Shown piece after piece: positions 9,282 through 18,516 of a DNA stretch of 64,000 bases. The translations under genes were made by a program, and so were the position numbers. Below the pieces are notes generated by a model. The model saw only the letters and a program-made list of their open reading frames with translations. It was not told the origin of the DNA and searched no databases. Source of the DNA: an uncultured Verrucomicrobiae bacterium (lineage in GTDB: Bacteria; Verrucomicrobiota; Verrucomicrobiia; Limisphaerales; UBA1096); the NCBI GenBank assembly GCA_937770485.1, contig CALJHX010000025.1, positions 62,001 through 126,000 on the forward strand. Direction: 5' to 3'. Position 1 is the first letter of the stretch; every line of letters begins with the position of its first letter.

Positions 9282-9926
9282 ATGTACGTCAGGGAAGAGC
9301 CGACACGCCTACATCTCGTCCGCCACGGCGAAGTCGACGAAGCGTACCATCAGGTTTTCGGCGGCAGTATCGACATGGAACTGTCGGCGACTGGCCACGA
9401 GCAGGCCAAGGGTTTGGCCAAGTTTTTGCAGGGCCGCAACTTCGACCATATTTACCGCAGCCCGATGGTTCGGGTACGGCAGACAGCCAAGCCACTGCTC
9501 GATGCGCTTGGCCGGGAGGCCGAGGTGATTGACGAATTGCGGGAAGTCGATTTTGGTGTTTGGACTGGCCACAAGTGGCACGAGATACAGGAAAAATTCG
9601 GCGTTAATGCTGAGGACTGGCTTGTGCATTTGGAGAGCGGAGACGTCGCGGAAGCCGAGCCGATGGACGGATACCGGTCACGCATTCGCGGCAGTCTGGA
9701 GCAAATGATGGGCGAAGGGGAGGGGCAGGACGTGCTTGTGGTGTGCCATGGCGGCGTGATCCGTATGCTGTTGGCCCTGCTGCTCGACGAGCCATTTTCG
9801 AAAATGGACCGTTTCGAGGTCGACTTCGCCAGCTTGACCGTCATTGAACACCGATCGAACCGTGCAGAAATCAAGCTGCACAACTTTGCCCCGTGGCTGT
9901 GGCTGGGAGAGAATGGAGCGGCGTAG
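9282..9926 (+). CDS. Histidine phosphatase family protein (phosphoglycerate mutase-like)
   Basis: Cytosolic 214-aa phosphatase with the catalytic LVRHGEVDE motif at residues 9-17, an ATGHEQAKGLAKFL helix, YRSPMVRVRQTAKPLL, ELREVDFGVWTG and the second catalytic histidine in VVCHGGVIRMLLAL. This order matches alpha-ribazole phosphatase/CobC and GpmB-type members. No cobalamin genes are nearby, so the substrate is left open. It is close behind rph, so co-transcription is likely. Confidence 0.9.
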   Translation: MYVREEPTRLHLVRHGEVDEAYHQVFGGSIDMELSATGHEQAKGLAKFLQGRNFDHIYRSPMVRVRQTAKPLLDALGREAEVIDELREVDFGVWTGHKWHEIQEKFGVNAEDWLVHLESGDVAEAEPMDGYRSRIRGSLEQMMGEGEGQDVLVVCHGGVIRMLLALLLDEPFSKMDRFEVDFASLTVIEHRSNRAEIKLHNFAPWLWLGENGAA

Positions 9927-9967
9927 CCGTATTTCATGATCAAGGGTTTCGCAAATCGCGGTAGCGA

Positions 9968-10873
9968 ATGATGAGCGGGGAGTTGGAACAGATAATTTCG
10001 GTTCAGGTGTTGACGACGCCGGAGGCGGGGGAATCGGTGGGAGCGTTGCTGGAATCAATCTTTGGGACGACGGCGTCGGTTTGGGCGTCGGACGGATCGG
10101 GAGAGGCCAAGGTCACGGTTTATCTCGAGCGCGAATCAATTGACCTGGCAGAGGAGACGTCGCTTGGCGAAGGATTGGATGTTCTTCGCGCTGTCGGGCT
10201 GGATGTAGGCGCGGGGGATTGGGCGGTCGAGCCGGTGAAGCGGGAGGACTGGTCGGAGTCGTGGAAGAAACATTTCAGCCCGATCCAGGTGGGCGACCGA
10301 TTGCTGGTGAAACCGGATTGGGAGGAGATCGAGCCGAAATTTGGCCAAGCGGTGGTTATTTTGAATCCGGGGATGAGTTTTGGGACGGGACACCACGCGA
10401 CGACGTTGTTTTGTCTGAGGCAATTGGCGGAGTGCGTGCCGGTCGGCGGCGGGAAGAGTCTGCTAGATGCGGGCACGGGGTCCGGAATTTTGGCCATCTC
10501 GGCGGCCAAGCTGGGTTATGGCCCGGTGGAGGCGTGGGACTTTGACCCTGTGTCGGTGCAGGTTGCCCGGCGAAACGCGGAACAAAACGGGCTTGCTCAT
10601 GTGCTGGCGTTTGAGGAGCGAGATCTGACGAAAATGCCCCTGGGCGGTAGGCAGTTTGATGTGGTTTGTGCCAATTTGATGTCCGAATTGCTGATTGCTG
10701 AAAAAGCCAAGTTGGCGTCGTGGTTGGCACCGGCTGGGCGGTTGGTTTTGGCAGGGATTTTGGAGGAGCAGTTTGCCGGAGTGGAGGCGGCATTTTGTGG
10801 CTTTGGGATGGAACTAATTGCGGCGGAGTCACTTGACGAGTGGCGCTCCGGGACGTTTCAATTTTCTAACTGA
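9968..10873 (+). CDS. prmA: Ribosomal protein L11 methyltransferase
   Basis: SAM-dependent trimethyltransferase of ribosomal protein L11; 301 aa. It shows the PrmA-specific EDWSESWKKHFSPIQVG block, NPGMSFGTGHHATT, the SAM motif I LLDAGTGSGILAISAAKLG, an acidic motif II (AWDFDPVSVQVARRN) and motif IV CANLMSELL in place of the more usual ANI. The start is the double ATG at 9968/9971. It ends about 40 bp after the phosphatase-type gene begins a gap, and a 365-bp region poor in coding signal follows. Confidence 0.92.
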   Translation: MMSGELEQIISVQVLTTPEAGESVGALLESIFGTTASVWASDGSGEAKVTVYLERESIDLAEETSLGEGLDVLRAVGLDVGAGDWAVEPVKREDWSESWKKHFSPIQVGDRLLVKPDWEEIEPKFGQAVVILNPGMSFGTGHHATTLFCLRQLAECVPVGGGKSLLDAGTGSGILAISAAKLGYGPVEAWDFDPVSVQVARRNAEQNGLAHVLAFEERDLTKMPLGGRQFDVVCANLMSELLIAEKAKLASWLAPAGRLVLAGILEEQFAGVEAAFCGFGMELIAAESLDEWRSGTFQFSN

Positions 10874-11238
10874 TTTTTTCGAACGCTTTCACGGAGGAGG
10901 GGTCAAAGTTCTTCAACTGTTTGTTATGTGTTACCTGATACATACTGGGGAGTGGCTTGCATCTAGCCAGCGTGGTTTGCTCGCTTTATCCCCGACGGTT
11001 TCTTCCTTACCCCCCATTAACCTTAATGAGAAAAAACACCGATGTCGTTTCCGGCCTCGTCAGCGAGGAGCATCCCTTTCATCAGGCGCAAACCCAGCCG
11101 GGTAAGGCGAAGCAGCACCGTTATGAGAGGCGGAAGGTTCGTGGCATTTTGAAGGTTGGGGATTGGGGGGAGGAAATCGAATACGAGGAGACAAGCTGAC
11201 CCGGGGAGAAGCGGTTTTTTCGCCCCACCGCCGCGGCA
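10874..11238. other. Intergenic region with one doubtful short ORF
   Basis: 365 bp between prmA and the convergent BadF-type kinase. I see no tRNA, insertion sequence, or convincing terminator. The only coding candidate is the 57-codon ORF at 11026-11199 listed separately. A T6 run at 11214-11219 has no good stem before it. Confidence 0.6.
11026..11199 (+). CDS. Possible small hypothetical protein (57 aa)
   Basis: Short ORF from an ATG at 11026 to a TGA at 11197-11199, rich in charged residues and ending in VGDWGEEIEYEETS. The acidic, coherent C-terminus looks more protein-like than random, but no family is recognised and no ribosome binding site stands out. It could equally be chance. Confidence 0.25.
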   Translation: MRKNTDVVSGLVSEEHPFHQAQTQPGKAKQHRYERRKVRGILKVGDWGEEIEYEETS

Positions 11239-12237
11239 TTAATTGGAGAGGAGCTCGTTAATGTTTTTGTAGGTCGTGTCGAGTTGAACTGCGAGCCTGT
11301 CTGTGATTTCTACTTTAGCCTCCCTCAGGGCGAGCATTGCAGTGCCGAGCACGGTAGGCAGCCGGGGTTGGCTGAGCATCACCTGGTGTTTACTGCGGAC
11401 GGTCGCCTCGAATGATTTCATCGCCTCCCTGTTAAACTGTAGGACGCCACCGGAAAAAAAGAGCGGTAGCGGGGAGGTGTCAAGGCCCGATTTCTCCGCG
11501 GCTTGGAGGGTGAGATTTCCGACGGCTTCGCCGGCCTCGCGGCTGATTTGCTGATAAACCGGATCGGTTGTGCCGATCTCCTTGTCGAGCCGGGCGGCAA
11601 GGATGGCAAATTTGTCGCGGGTGAATTCGGGGTGGTAAATCACCGGGATCAATCCCTGCACGCTTTTGATTTCATGCCACTCGCAAAGGGCTGCTGTGAT
11701 CGCGGTTTTTGGGCCGGTCTGCTCGAACTCCGCGATGGTAGCGCGAATGCATTTCAGCGCGATCCAGTAGGCGCTGCCGACATCATCGAGCAGCGGCCCC
11801 CATCCCCCCAGTTGTGTGAACTTCTTCTCCTTGTTGCAGGCGATGATGCTGGTGCCTGTTCCGCAAATGGCGAGCACGCCAGGCCGGCCAAGTGTTGCGC
11901 CTTGAAACGCGGCAATGGAGTCGCCCACGAGGCGTGTGCGTTTCCAAGGGTAGATTTTGCCGCATAGCTTTTCCTTCTGGTCGGCTGTGGCTTCGTTGAA
12001 GATGCCTGCGGCCGAGACGGCGTAATGGGTGAATTCGTTAGCGAAGGGCAGTTGCAACTCGAGATCTCGGAGGATTTCGTTGACCCGCCGCCGAACTTCC
12101 TTTTGGTAGGAACCGGTGAAGTTCATCGACGCGGAGTGGACGGCAGCGAGGACGCGGCCGTCGTGCGTTGCGGCCACTCCGTGGCTGTAAGTCGCACCAC
12201 CATCGATCCCGATGACTAGTTGTAGAGGAGACTCCAT
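11239..12237 (-). CDS. BadF/BadG/BcrA/BcrD ATPase family protein, N-acetylglucosamine kinase-like
   Basis: 332-aa sugar kinase of the ASKHA (actin/Hsp70/hexokinase) fold. It shows phosphate-1 motif VIGIDGGATYSHGVAA near the N-terminus, the phosphate-2 region AICGTGTSIIAC, GGWGPLLDDVGSAYWIALK (characteristic of NAGK-type members) and the adenosine motif LFFSGGVLQFNREAMKSF. It probably phosphorylates an amino sugar in cell-wall or chitin recycling; the substrate is inferred. The start is placed at the ATG that puts GIDGG about 10 residues in. The gene stands alone, convergent with the prmA side. Confidence 0.88.
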   Translation of the reverse strand: MESPLQLVIGIDGGATYSHGVAATHDGRVLAAVHSASMNFTGSYQKEVRRRVNEILRDLELQLPFANEFTHYAVSAAGIFNEATADQKEKLCGKIYPWKRTRLVGDSIAAFQGATLGRPGVLAICGTGTSIIACNKEKKFTQLGGWGPLLDDVGSAYWIALKCIRATIAEFEQTGPKTAITAALCEWHEIKSVQGLIPVIYHPEFTRDKFAILAARLDKEIGTTDPVYQQISREAGEAVGNLTLQAAEKSGLDTSPLPLFFSGGVLQFNREAMKSFEATVRSKHQVMLSQPRLPTVLGTAMLALREAKVEITDRLAVQLDTTYKNINELLSN

Positions 12238-12527
12238 GCGCTGGCTTGGCCAAGCGCATGGCCAAGTTCGACTGCGAGGAGAGTGGCGCAAATACCTCCT
12301 GGAGGCAATCTGGACATGATCTCCCTACTTTCAGAGCGGTTGATTTGCTTCTTCGCCGCGATAAAAAATGAATTAAGACTTGGCTGGCCGGGGAGCTTCG
12401 GGTAGCCCTTTGCGCCCTTCGCTAGGTGGTTAGGGTTCGCCTGAAGATTTTTTGTCTGCCTTTACTTTGTTTTCAATGAGGATAAGCTACTTCGCTCTTT
12501 GGGGCTGAGCACCCATGAATTAAGATT
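12238..12527. other. Intergenic region ahead of the pilus motor cluster
   Basis: 290 bp separating the divergent kinase and pilB genes. It contains one copy of the TTGGCCAA palindrome (12246-12253, inside GCTTGGCCAAGC) just upstream of the kinase start. A short dyad CCTCC-T-GGAGG lies near 12295-12305. The promoter of the pilus cluster must be here, but no -35/-10 pair is convincing by eye. Confidence 0.6.
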
Positions 12528-14240
12528 GTGTCTGCACGAGACGACTATTTACTGGAAACACTGACCGAGATGGGAGTGGTGACGGACGAGGAGCGCGCCC
12601 TCGCCGAGGACGAGGCCATGTCCAGTGGGGAGGGGGTTGTCGATACACTTATCACTAAGGGTGTGCTGATGACGATCCAGGTGTCCCAGGCCAAGGCGGC
12701 GCAATTCGGCGCGGAGTTTGTGGAGATCGCTGAGCAGACGATTGAGGACGATGTGATCTCCTCGGTTCCCCGGTCCGTGGCGCACCAGTACAAGGTGGTG
12801 CCGTTGTATCATGACGACTTGAGCGTCACGGTGGCAATGTCCGACCCCTCTGACCTTGATGCGATCGACGCTCTTGGGCAAGCGCTCAACAAGGAGGTCA
12901 AGATCAGTGTTGCCGATGAGGATGAGATTGAGGATGCCCTCAAGCAGTATTACGGGGCGGCCAAGGATGACAGCGTCAGTAAACTGATTCAGGACATCAC
13001 CGAGGGGGACGTGCAGATCAGCACGCTTGGGGAAGTGAGTGTGGAGGATGATGGTGGTGCCGTCGATGCGGATACTCCGATCATCAAACTGGTGAACACC
13101 ATGATTGTGGAGGCTTTCCGTATGGGAGCCTCTGACATTCATCTTGAGCCACTGGCTGCGCGGTTTCGGATGCGTTACCGGATTGACGGAGTTTGCCACG
13201 AGCAGAAATCTCCGCCAAGGCGTTTGCAGGCTGCAGTGATCAGCCGCCTGAAAATTATGTCCGAGATGGACATTGCAGAGAAACGCGTCCCGCAGGACGG
13301 TCGTATTCAGGCGAACGTCGGCGGTAAATCGATTGACTTGCGTGTAAGTTGCCTCCCGACAACTCACGGCGAGAGCATCGTCATGCGACTTTTGGATAAG
13401 GAAGGGCTGAAGCTTGGCCTTGGCCAGTTGGGCTTTTTGACCGATGACCAGCAGACATTTGAGAAGTTGATTCAGTTGCCTGACGGAATTCTGCTGGTGA
13501 CAGGCCCGACAGGCTCGGGGAAAACCACCACGCTGTACTCCTGCCTGAATTACATCAACAAGCCGGATCGTAAAATCATCACAGTAGAAGATCCGGTCGA
13601 GTATTTACTTGAGGGGATCAACCAGGTGCAGGTGAATACAGCGGTGGATTTGACGTTCGCCAACGCCCTCAGGGCGATGTTGCGTCAGGCGCCAAATGTG
13701 GTGATGTTGGGTGAGATTCGTGATTACGAGACAGCGTCCATCGCGATTAATGCTTCGTTGACCGGCCATTTGGTTTTCTCCACACTACATACAAACGATG
13801 CGCCTTCTGCGGTGACACGGTTAACGGATATTGGTGTGAAGCCGTTCCTTATCGCTTCCGCCACTCGGTGTCTCATGGCACAGCGCCTAGTTCGGAAGAT
13901 TTGCCAAAAATGTGAGGCACCAGCCACACCTGATAACAGTGATCTATTGGCACTTGGCCTTGATCCGAACCAGATAAAGGATCCTAATTTCATGGCAGGG
14001 AAAGGCTGTGATAAGTGCAACGGCACCGGACACAAGGGGCGGTTTGGATTGTTTGAAGTATTCGTAGTGGACGATGAAAGCCGAAAGATGATCGTGAACC
14101 AGGTTACGAACACAGAGTTGAGAAAGCGCGCCCGCGAAGTGGGTATGAGAACCCTTCGCGAGGATGGCGCCCGGAAGGCAGTCGCCGGCATGACCACAGC
14201 GAATGAAGTGCTGCGCGTCACGGTGGGTGACGAGGATTGA
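12528..14240 (+). CDS. pilB: GspE/PilB-type pilus assembly ATPase (first copy)
   Basis: Hexameric cytoplasmic motor for type IV pilus or type II secretion pseudopilus assembly, 570 aa, GTG start. N-terminal GspE_N/MshE-type domain (residues 1-150), then ASDIHLEP, the arginine-finger region, Walker A GPTGSGKTTT, Asp box GEIRDYETA, Walker B/His box [20 protein letters not shown] and a zinc-binding pair CQKC/CDKCNGTG. The block usually reading LRQDPD is LRQAPN here, a departure from the paralogue at 15365. It is followed by pilT after 18 bp. Confidence 0.93.
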   Translation: MSARDDYLLETLTEMGVVTDEERALAEDEAMSSGEGVVDTLITKGVLMTIQVSQAKAAQFGAEFVEIAEQTIEDDVISSVPRSVAHQYKVVPLYHDDLSVTVAMSDPSDLDAIDALGQALNKEVKISVADEDEIEDALKQYYGAAKDDSVSKLIQDITEGDVQISTLGEVSVEDDGGAVDADTPIIKLVNTMIVEAFRMGASDIHLEPLAARFRMRYRIDGVCHEQKSPPRRLQAAVISRLKIMSEMDIAEKRVPQDGRIQANVGGKSIDLRVSCLPTTHGESIVMRLLDKEGLKLGLGQLGFLTDDQQTFEKLIQLPDGILLVTGPTGSGKTTTLYSCLNYINKPDRKIITVEDPVEYLLEGINQVQVNTAVDLTFANALRAMLRQAPNVVMLGEIRDYETASIAINASLTGHLVFSTLHTNDAPSAVTRLTDIGVKPFLIASATRCLMAQRLVRKICQKCEAPATPDNSDLLALGLDPNQIKDPNFMAGKGCDKCNGTGHKGRFGLFEVFVVDDESRKMIVNQVTNTELRKRAREVGMRTLREDGARKAVAGMTTANEVLRVTVGDED

Positions 14241-14258
14241 GCGGTTTTTTAGATAACA

Positions 14259-15365
14259 ATGTCATATTCAATGTCAGACTTGTTGCACCTTGTTGTGAAG
14301 GAGGGCGCATCCGATCTCCACATCCGGGTTGGCATCCCTCCTTCGATCCGACTGCACGGTATTTTACAGAAGGTGGACGGCCCGGTTGTCACGGATGAAA
14401 TGTCGGAGGAATTGATGCGTTCCATCACATCTGATGAGAATGTTCAGGCGGTGCGCGAACGTGGCGGTGCTGACTTTGCCTTTGCATTTGGAGACATGGC
14501 TCGCTTCCGGGTGGCGGTTTTCAAAGAGAAGGGCAGGTTTGCATCCGTGTTGCGGCAGATTCCGACAACGCTGCTGACATTCGAGCAGATCGGTTTGCCG
14601 CCATCGGTCAAAGAATTGTTGTACAAACCGCGTGGCATGTGTCTGGTGACCGGTCCAACCGGTTCCGGTAAAAGCACCACGTTGGCTTCGATGATTGATA
14701 TCATCAACATGGAGCGTGACGACGCCCATATTGTCACCGTAGAAGATCCCATTGAGTTTTTTCACAACCACAAGGCCGCCATTGTCACTCAGCGCGAGGT
14801 ACACGTGGATGTGCCCAGTTTCGGCGAAGCCCTTCGGCGTGTCCTGCGACAGGATCCAGACATTATTCTGGTAGGTGAGATGCGGGATTTGGAGACGATT
14901 GAGTCGGCCATTACGGCAGCAGAGACGGGTCACTTGGTGTTCGGCACCCTTCATACGACAGGCGCTGCCAAGACCATTGACCGTATCGTGAACGCATTCC
15001 CGACCAACCAGCAGAACACCATTCGCATCCAGCTTTCCACGGTGTTGGTTTCTGTGATTTCACAGTTGCTATGTCCGCGTGCTGACAAGCCGGGCCGGGT
15101 AGCGGTATTCGAGATCATGAACTTGACACCTTCGATTTCCGCGCTGATTCGTGACAATAAAACTTATCGGATTAATTCAGATATTCAAACTGGTGCTAAA
15201 TACGGCATGGTGAACCTCGATACGTTCCTGTTGGAGAAATATCAGGCTGGCTTGATTACCGAGGATGAGGTCATCACTAAATCACAAGACCCGGGGACCA
15301 TTATGGAGAAGCTTCGGAGTGTGCAGGCGGGGATGGCGGCTGATGAGGAGGAAGAGGAAGATTGA
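14259..15365 (+). CDS. pilT: PilT-type twitching motility/pilus retraction ATPase
   Basis: 368-aa retraction ATPase. It starts [18 protein letters not shown], has Walker [15 protein letters not shown], the Asp box [19 protein letters not shown] and the His box [21 protein letters not shown], followed by [14 protein letters not shown] and VISQLLCPR. It has no zinc-finger cysteine pair, as expected for PilT. The C-terminus replaces the canonical AIRNLI with [14 protein letters not shown]. It sits between two PilB-type genes, and its TGA overlaps the next ATG as TGATG, so translation is coupled. Confidence 0.93.
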   Translation: MSYSMSDLLHLVVKEGASDLHIRVGIPPSIRLHGILQKVDGPVVTDEMSEELMRSITSDENVQAVRERGGADFAFAFGDMARFRVAVFKEKGRFASVLRQIPTTLLTFEQIGLPPSVKELLYKPRGMCLVTGPTGSGKSTTLASMIDIINMERDDAHIVTVEDPIEFFHNHKAAIVTQREVHVDVPSFGEALRRVLRQDPDIILVGEMRDLETIESAITAAETGHLVFGTLHTTGAAKTIDRIVNAFPTNQQNTIRIQLSTVLVSVISQLLCPRADKPGRVAVFEIMNLTPSISALIRDNKTYRINSDIQTGAKYGMVNLDTFLLEKYQAGLITEDEVITKSQDPGTIMEKLRSVQAGMAADEEEEED

Positions 15366-17083
15366 TGGCAGACTTTTTATCCATACCGCTTCTGTCGTTG
15401 ATCGCTGAGCTGAATCTATTGGACGAGTTCCAGCTTGAGGAGGCCGCCGGTGAAGTGGAAACCAAGGGGGTAACCGCATTTCAGGCCTTGTTGGACTTGG
15501 GATATCTGGACTCCGACAGGATCATTCAAGCTTTGTGCGACCATCTCGGGGCGGAGTCAATGGATCTCAATGATGCCATGATCACCCCGGAATTGATCAA
15601 GCTCCTGCCTGCCGGCTTGGCTAAGCAGCACAAGTGTATTCCGGTGTCCCATTTTGAGCCTACATTGCATGTGGCTTTTGTGGATCCGCTTGACATCTCT
15701 GCGAGCGATGAGATCAGCTTTACAACCGGTTTGGATATACAGGTAGTTGTTGCTGATCCCGCCCAGGTTATAGCTGCTGTCAAGGAACACTACGGCGAGG
15801 ACGAGGCCGATGCCGCGACCGGAGGTGCTGCGTTTGAGGAGATACTCAAAGAAATGGGCGCCGACTCCTCCGACGACAGAATGGACGAGGAGGACATCGT
15901 GAAAATCGACGTCACAGGGGATGAACGGGATATCGCCGCTTTTGTGGATGCTGTGTTGGTAACGGCCATTGGTGACCGTGCGAGCGATATTCACTTCGAG
16001 CCATTCGAGAACGATTTCAAGATTCGGGCCCGTGTGGATGGAGCCCTCTACGAGTTAACTAGTCCGCCAAAGAGCCTCGCCACCAACGTGGTCAGCCGCA
16101 TCAAGGTCATGGCGGATCTCAAGCCGGACGAGCGTCGCCGGCCACAGGATGGGCGCATCCCACGCATCATGCCTGACGGCCGAAAGATCGACCTGCGTGT
16201 TTCCTGTTTACCGACACAGTTTGGTGAATCTGTCGTGTTGCGTGTGCTAGACCGCGAAGCCATCACGCTGGATTTGGATGCCCTTGGCTTTCCTGGTGAC
16301 ATGCTGACCCAGATCAAGGAAACCGCAAAAACTCCCAACGGAATTTTCATTGTGACCGGCCCGACGGGCTGCGGTAAAACCACCACCCTGTATTCCACTC
16401 TTCACGAGGTGAATTCCATCGGCGACAAGATTTTGTCAGTCGAGGATCCTGTCGAGTTTGACATCGACGGAATCATGCAGGTTCCTGTCAGGGAAGCTAT
16501 GGGGATGACGTTTGCCGCCGGCTTGCGCTCATTCCTGCGGCAGGATCCGGACATTATCATGGTCGGAGAGATGCGCGATCTCGAGACCGCAAAGATTTCT
16601 ATTCAAGCATCGCTGACGGGTCACTTGGTACTCAGCACCCTGCACACCAACGATGCTGCTGGTGCTGTAACCCGCCTTTTAGACATGGGGGTGGAGCCGT
16701 TCCTTATCTCATCTTCCCTCTTGTGTGTGCTTGCCCAGCGCCTCATCCGGACCATCTGCAAAAAATGCAGCAGTCCGTTTGAGCCGACAGATAGCCAACT
16801 TGAGGAACTTGGATTAAAGCAAAACGATTCGAACGAGATCAAGTTTCATTACGGTCGGGGTTGCTCCTCCTGCCACGACACCGGTTATTCCGGCCGGCGG
16901 GGTATTTTTGAGTTTTTAGTCATTTCCGAGCAGATACGAGAGTTGATCAACATAAGTGCCCCCACCATCGTCATCCGCCAAAAAGCAGTTGAACTGGGCA
17001 TGAGTACCCTGCGACAAGATGGCTTGCGTGGCATCTACGATGGTGATACGACCGTGGAAGAGGTGCTCCGTTACACATCATAA
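15365..17083 (+). CDS. GspE/PilB-type pilus assembly ATPase (second copy)
   Basis: 572-aa assembly ATPase paralogous to the one at 12528. It has an N-terminal GspE_N-like domain, [21 protein letters not shown], Walker [11 protein letters not shown] (Cys where the first copy has Ser), [40 protein letters not shown] and the metal-binding pair [16 protein letters not shown]. All standard Walker and Asp-box residues are present. The ATG is chosen over a TTG one codon earlier because it sits in the TGATG overlap with pilT. Confidence 0.93.
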   Translation: MADFLSIPLLSLIAELNLLDEFQLEEAAGEVETKGVTAFQALLDLGYLDSDRIIQALCDHLGAESMDLNDAMITPELIKLLPAGLAKQHKCIPVSHFEPTLHVAFVDPLDISASDEISFTTGLDIQVVVADPAQVIAAVKEHYGEDEADAATGGAAFEEILKEMGADSSDDRMDEEDIVKIDVTGDERDIAAFVDAVLVTAIGDRASDIHFEPFENDFKIRARVDGALYELTSPPKSLATNVVSRIKVMADLKPDERRRPQDGRIPRIMPDGRKIDLRVSCLPTQFGESVVLRVLDREAITLDLDALGFPGDMLTQIKETAKTPNGIFIVTGPTGCGKTTTLYSTLHEVNSIGDKILSVEDPVEFDIDGIMQVPVREAMGMTFAAGLRSFLRQDPDIIMVGEMRDLETAKISIQASLTGHLVLSTLHTNDAAGAVTRLLDMGVEPFLISSSLLCVLAQRLIRTICKKCSSPFEPTDSQLEELGLKQNDSNEIKFHYGRGCSSCHDTGYSGRRGIFEFLVISEQIRELINISAPTIVIRQKAVELGMSTLRQDGLRGIYDGDTTVEEVLRYTS

Positions 17084-17100
17084 GATATCAGGACGCATTT

Positions 17101-18384
17101 ATGGCCACCTTTCAATACGAAGCTGTAAACACCAAGAGTGGGAAGACTGAGAGTGGCGAAATGCCCGCTGCCAGTCAGGCCGAGGCATTGGCACGGTTAC
17201 AGGAGATGGGTTTGGCTCCCACCAAGGTGCAACAAACCAAGGCGGCCACAAAGAAGACCAAGCGGCGGAAAGGTAAAAAGGGTGCCAAAAAAGGTGTCGG
17301 GCAGATGGAGATCAGCATCCCCGGCATGGGGGGCAGAGTTAAGGAAAAGATTCTCACGATCTTCACCCGCCAGTTGGCCCAGTTGACTTCCGCTGGTTTG
17401 CCTCTTCTTACCGGACTCAAGGTGCTTGAAAAGCAGGAAAAGGACGCCACGTTGAGGCGCGTTCTGGGTGAGTTGTCTGAAGTGATCGAGGGCGGCGGCA
17501 CGTTCTCCGAGGGATTGGCCCAGCACCCCAAGGTTTTCAACAAACTATTTGTCAGCATGGTCAAGGCAGGTGAGTTGGGCGGTGTGCTTGAGGTGGTTCT
17601 TGACCGTTTGGCCATGTTCATGGAAAAGGCCATGAAAATTAAAGGCAAGGTTAAGGCCGCCATGTTTTATCCCATCGCCGTGTTGGTGGTTGCGGTGGTG
17701 ATCATGGGCATTCTTTTGGTGTTCGTTATCCCTAAATTCAAGGACGTGTTCGCCGACATGCTGGGCAAGGACGGGTTGCCGGATTTTACAGAACTCGTGT
17801 TATCCATCAGTGACACGGTCCGCCTGAACGCCATGGGGACAATGTGCGGTGTCTTCGCCTGTTTCTTCACGTTTTCTATGCTCGGGCGGACGAACTTTGG
17901 TCGTTACATTCTCGACAAAATGAGCCTTTTTTTTCCTGTCATCGGCCCCGTTGTGGAGAGGGTGGCGATTGCCCGTTTTGCACGGACACTTGGCACTCTA
18001 ATCAACTCCGGTGTGCCGATTCTCCAGGCGCTCAATATCGTCAAGGACACTTCAGGTAACGTGGTCGTGGCGCGTGCGGTTCAGGACGTTCACGACAGCG
18101 TCAAGGAGGGGGAAACCATTGTCGCGCCGTTGGATGCCTCTCGCGTGTTCCCCCCGATGGTCATCAGCATGGTGGATGTCGGCGAAAAAACCGGTGACAT
18201 GCCACAGATGCTTGAGAAAATCGCCGACACCTACGATGAGGAGGTTGATCGTGCCGTGGAATCTCTGACCTCGCTGATTGAGCCGATCATGATTGTTTTC
18301 CTCGCCGTAATTGTTGGCGGTATCGTGATCGCCATGTTCCTGCCTCTGATTGTGATGATTGAGCAGTTGGGCGGAGCTGATTAA
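17101..18384 (+). CDS. pilC: PilC/GspF-type inner-membrane pilus platform protein
   Basis: 427-aa polytopic inner-membrane protein onto which the PilB and PilT motors dock. It has the family N-terminus FQYEAVNTKSGKTESGEMPA, a Lys-rich linker (residues 45-65), then two T2SSF domains with FTRQLAQLTSAGLPLLTGLKVL and FARTLGTLINSGVPILQALNIV, and the final hydrophobic segments IVFLAVIVGGIVIAMFLPLI. It closes the cluster 17 bp after the second PilB. No prepilin peptidase or PilMNOPQ genes are in the window. Confidence 0.94.
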   Translation: MATFQYEAVNTKSGKTESGEMPAASQAEALARLQEMGLAPTKVQQTKAATKKTKRRKGKKGAKKGVGQMEISIPGMGGRVKEKILTIFTRQLAQLTSAGLPLLTGLKVLEKQEKDATLRRVLGELSEVIEGGGTFSEGLAQHPKVFNKLFVSMVKAGELGGVLEVVLDRLAMFMEKAMKIKGKVKAAMFYPIAVLVVAVVIMGILLVFVIPKFKDVFADMLGKDGLPDFTELVLSISDTVRLNAMGTMCGVFACFFTFSMLGRTNFGRYILDKMSLFFPVIGPVVERVAIARFARTLGTLINSGVPILQALNIVKDTSGNVVVARAVQDVHDSVKEGETIVAPLDASRVFPPMVISMVDVGEKTGDMPQMLEKIADTYDEEVDRAVESLTSLIEPIMIVFLAVIVGGIVIAMFLPLIVMIEQLGGAD

Positions 18385-18516
18385 CCAAGTTAGGTTGAAC
18401 TGGCTGTATTCAGTTCATAAAAGAGCTTCGATCTTAACTTCCGATGTGCCCTGTCAGGCGAATGATCAAGCGGGAAAGCCCTGTTTCTCATATTCGGAAA
18501 AACTTGGGATGACCAA

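Noticed and set aside
11200-11238. Terminator between the short ORF and the kinase
   Set aside because: A T6 run is present but no stem of useful length precedes it on either strand.
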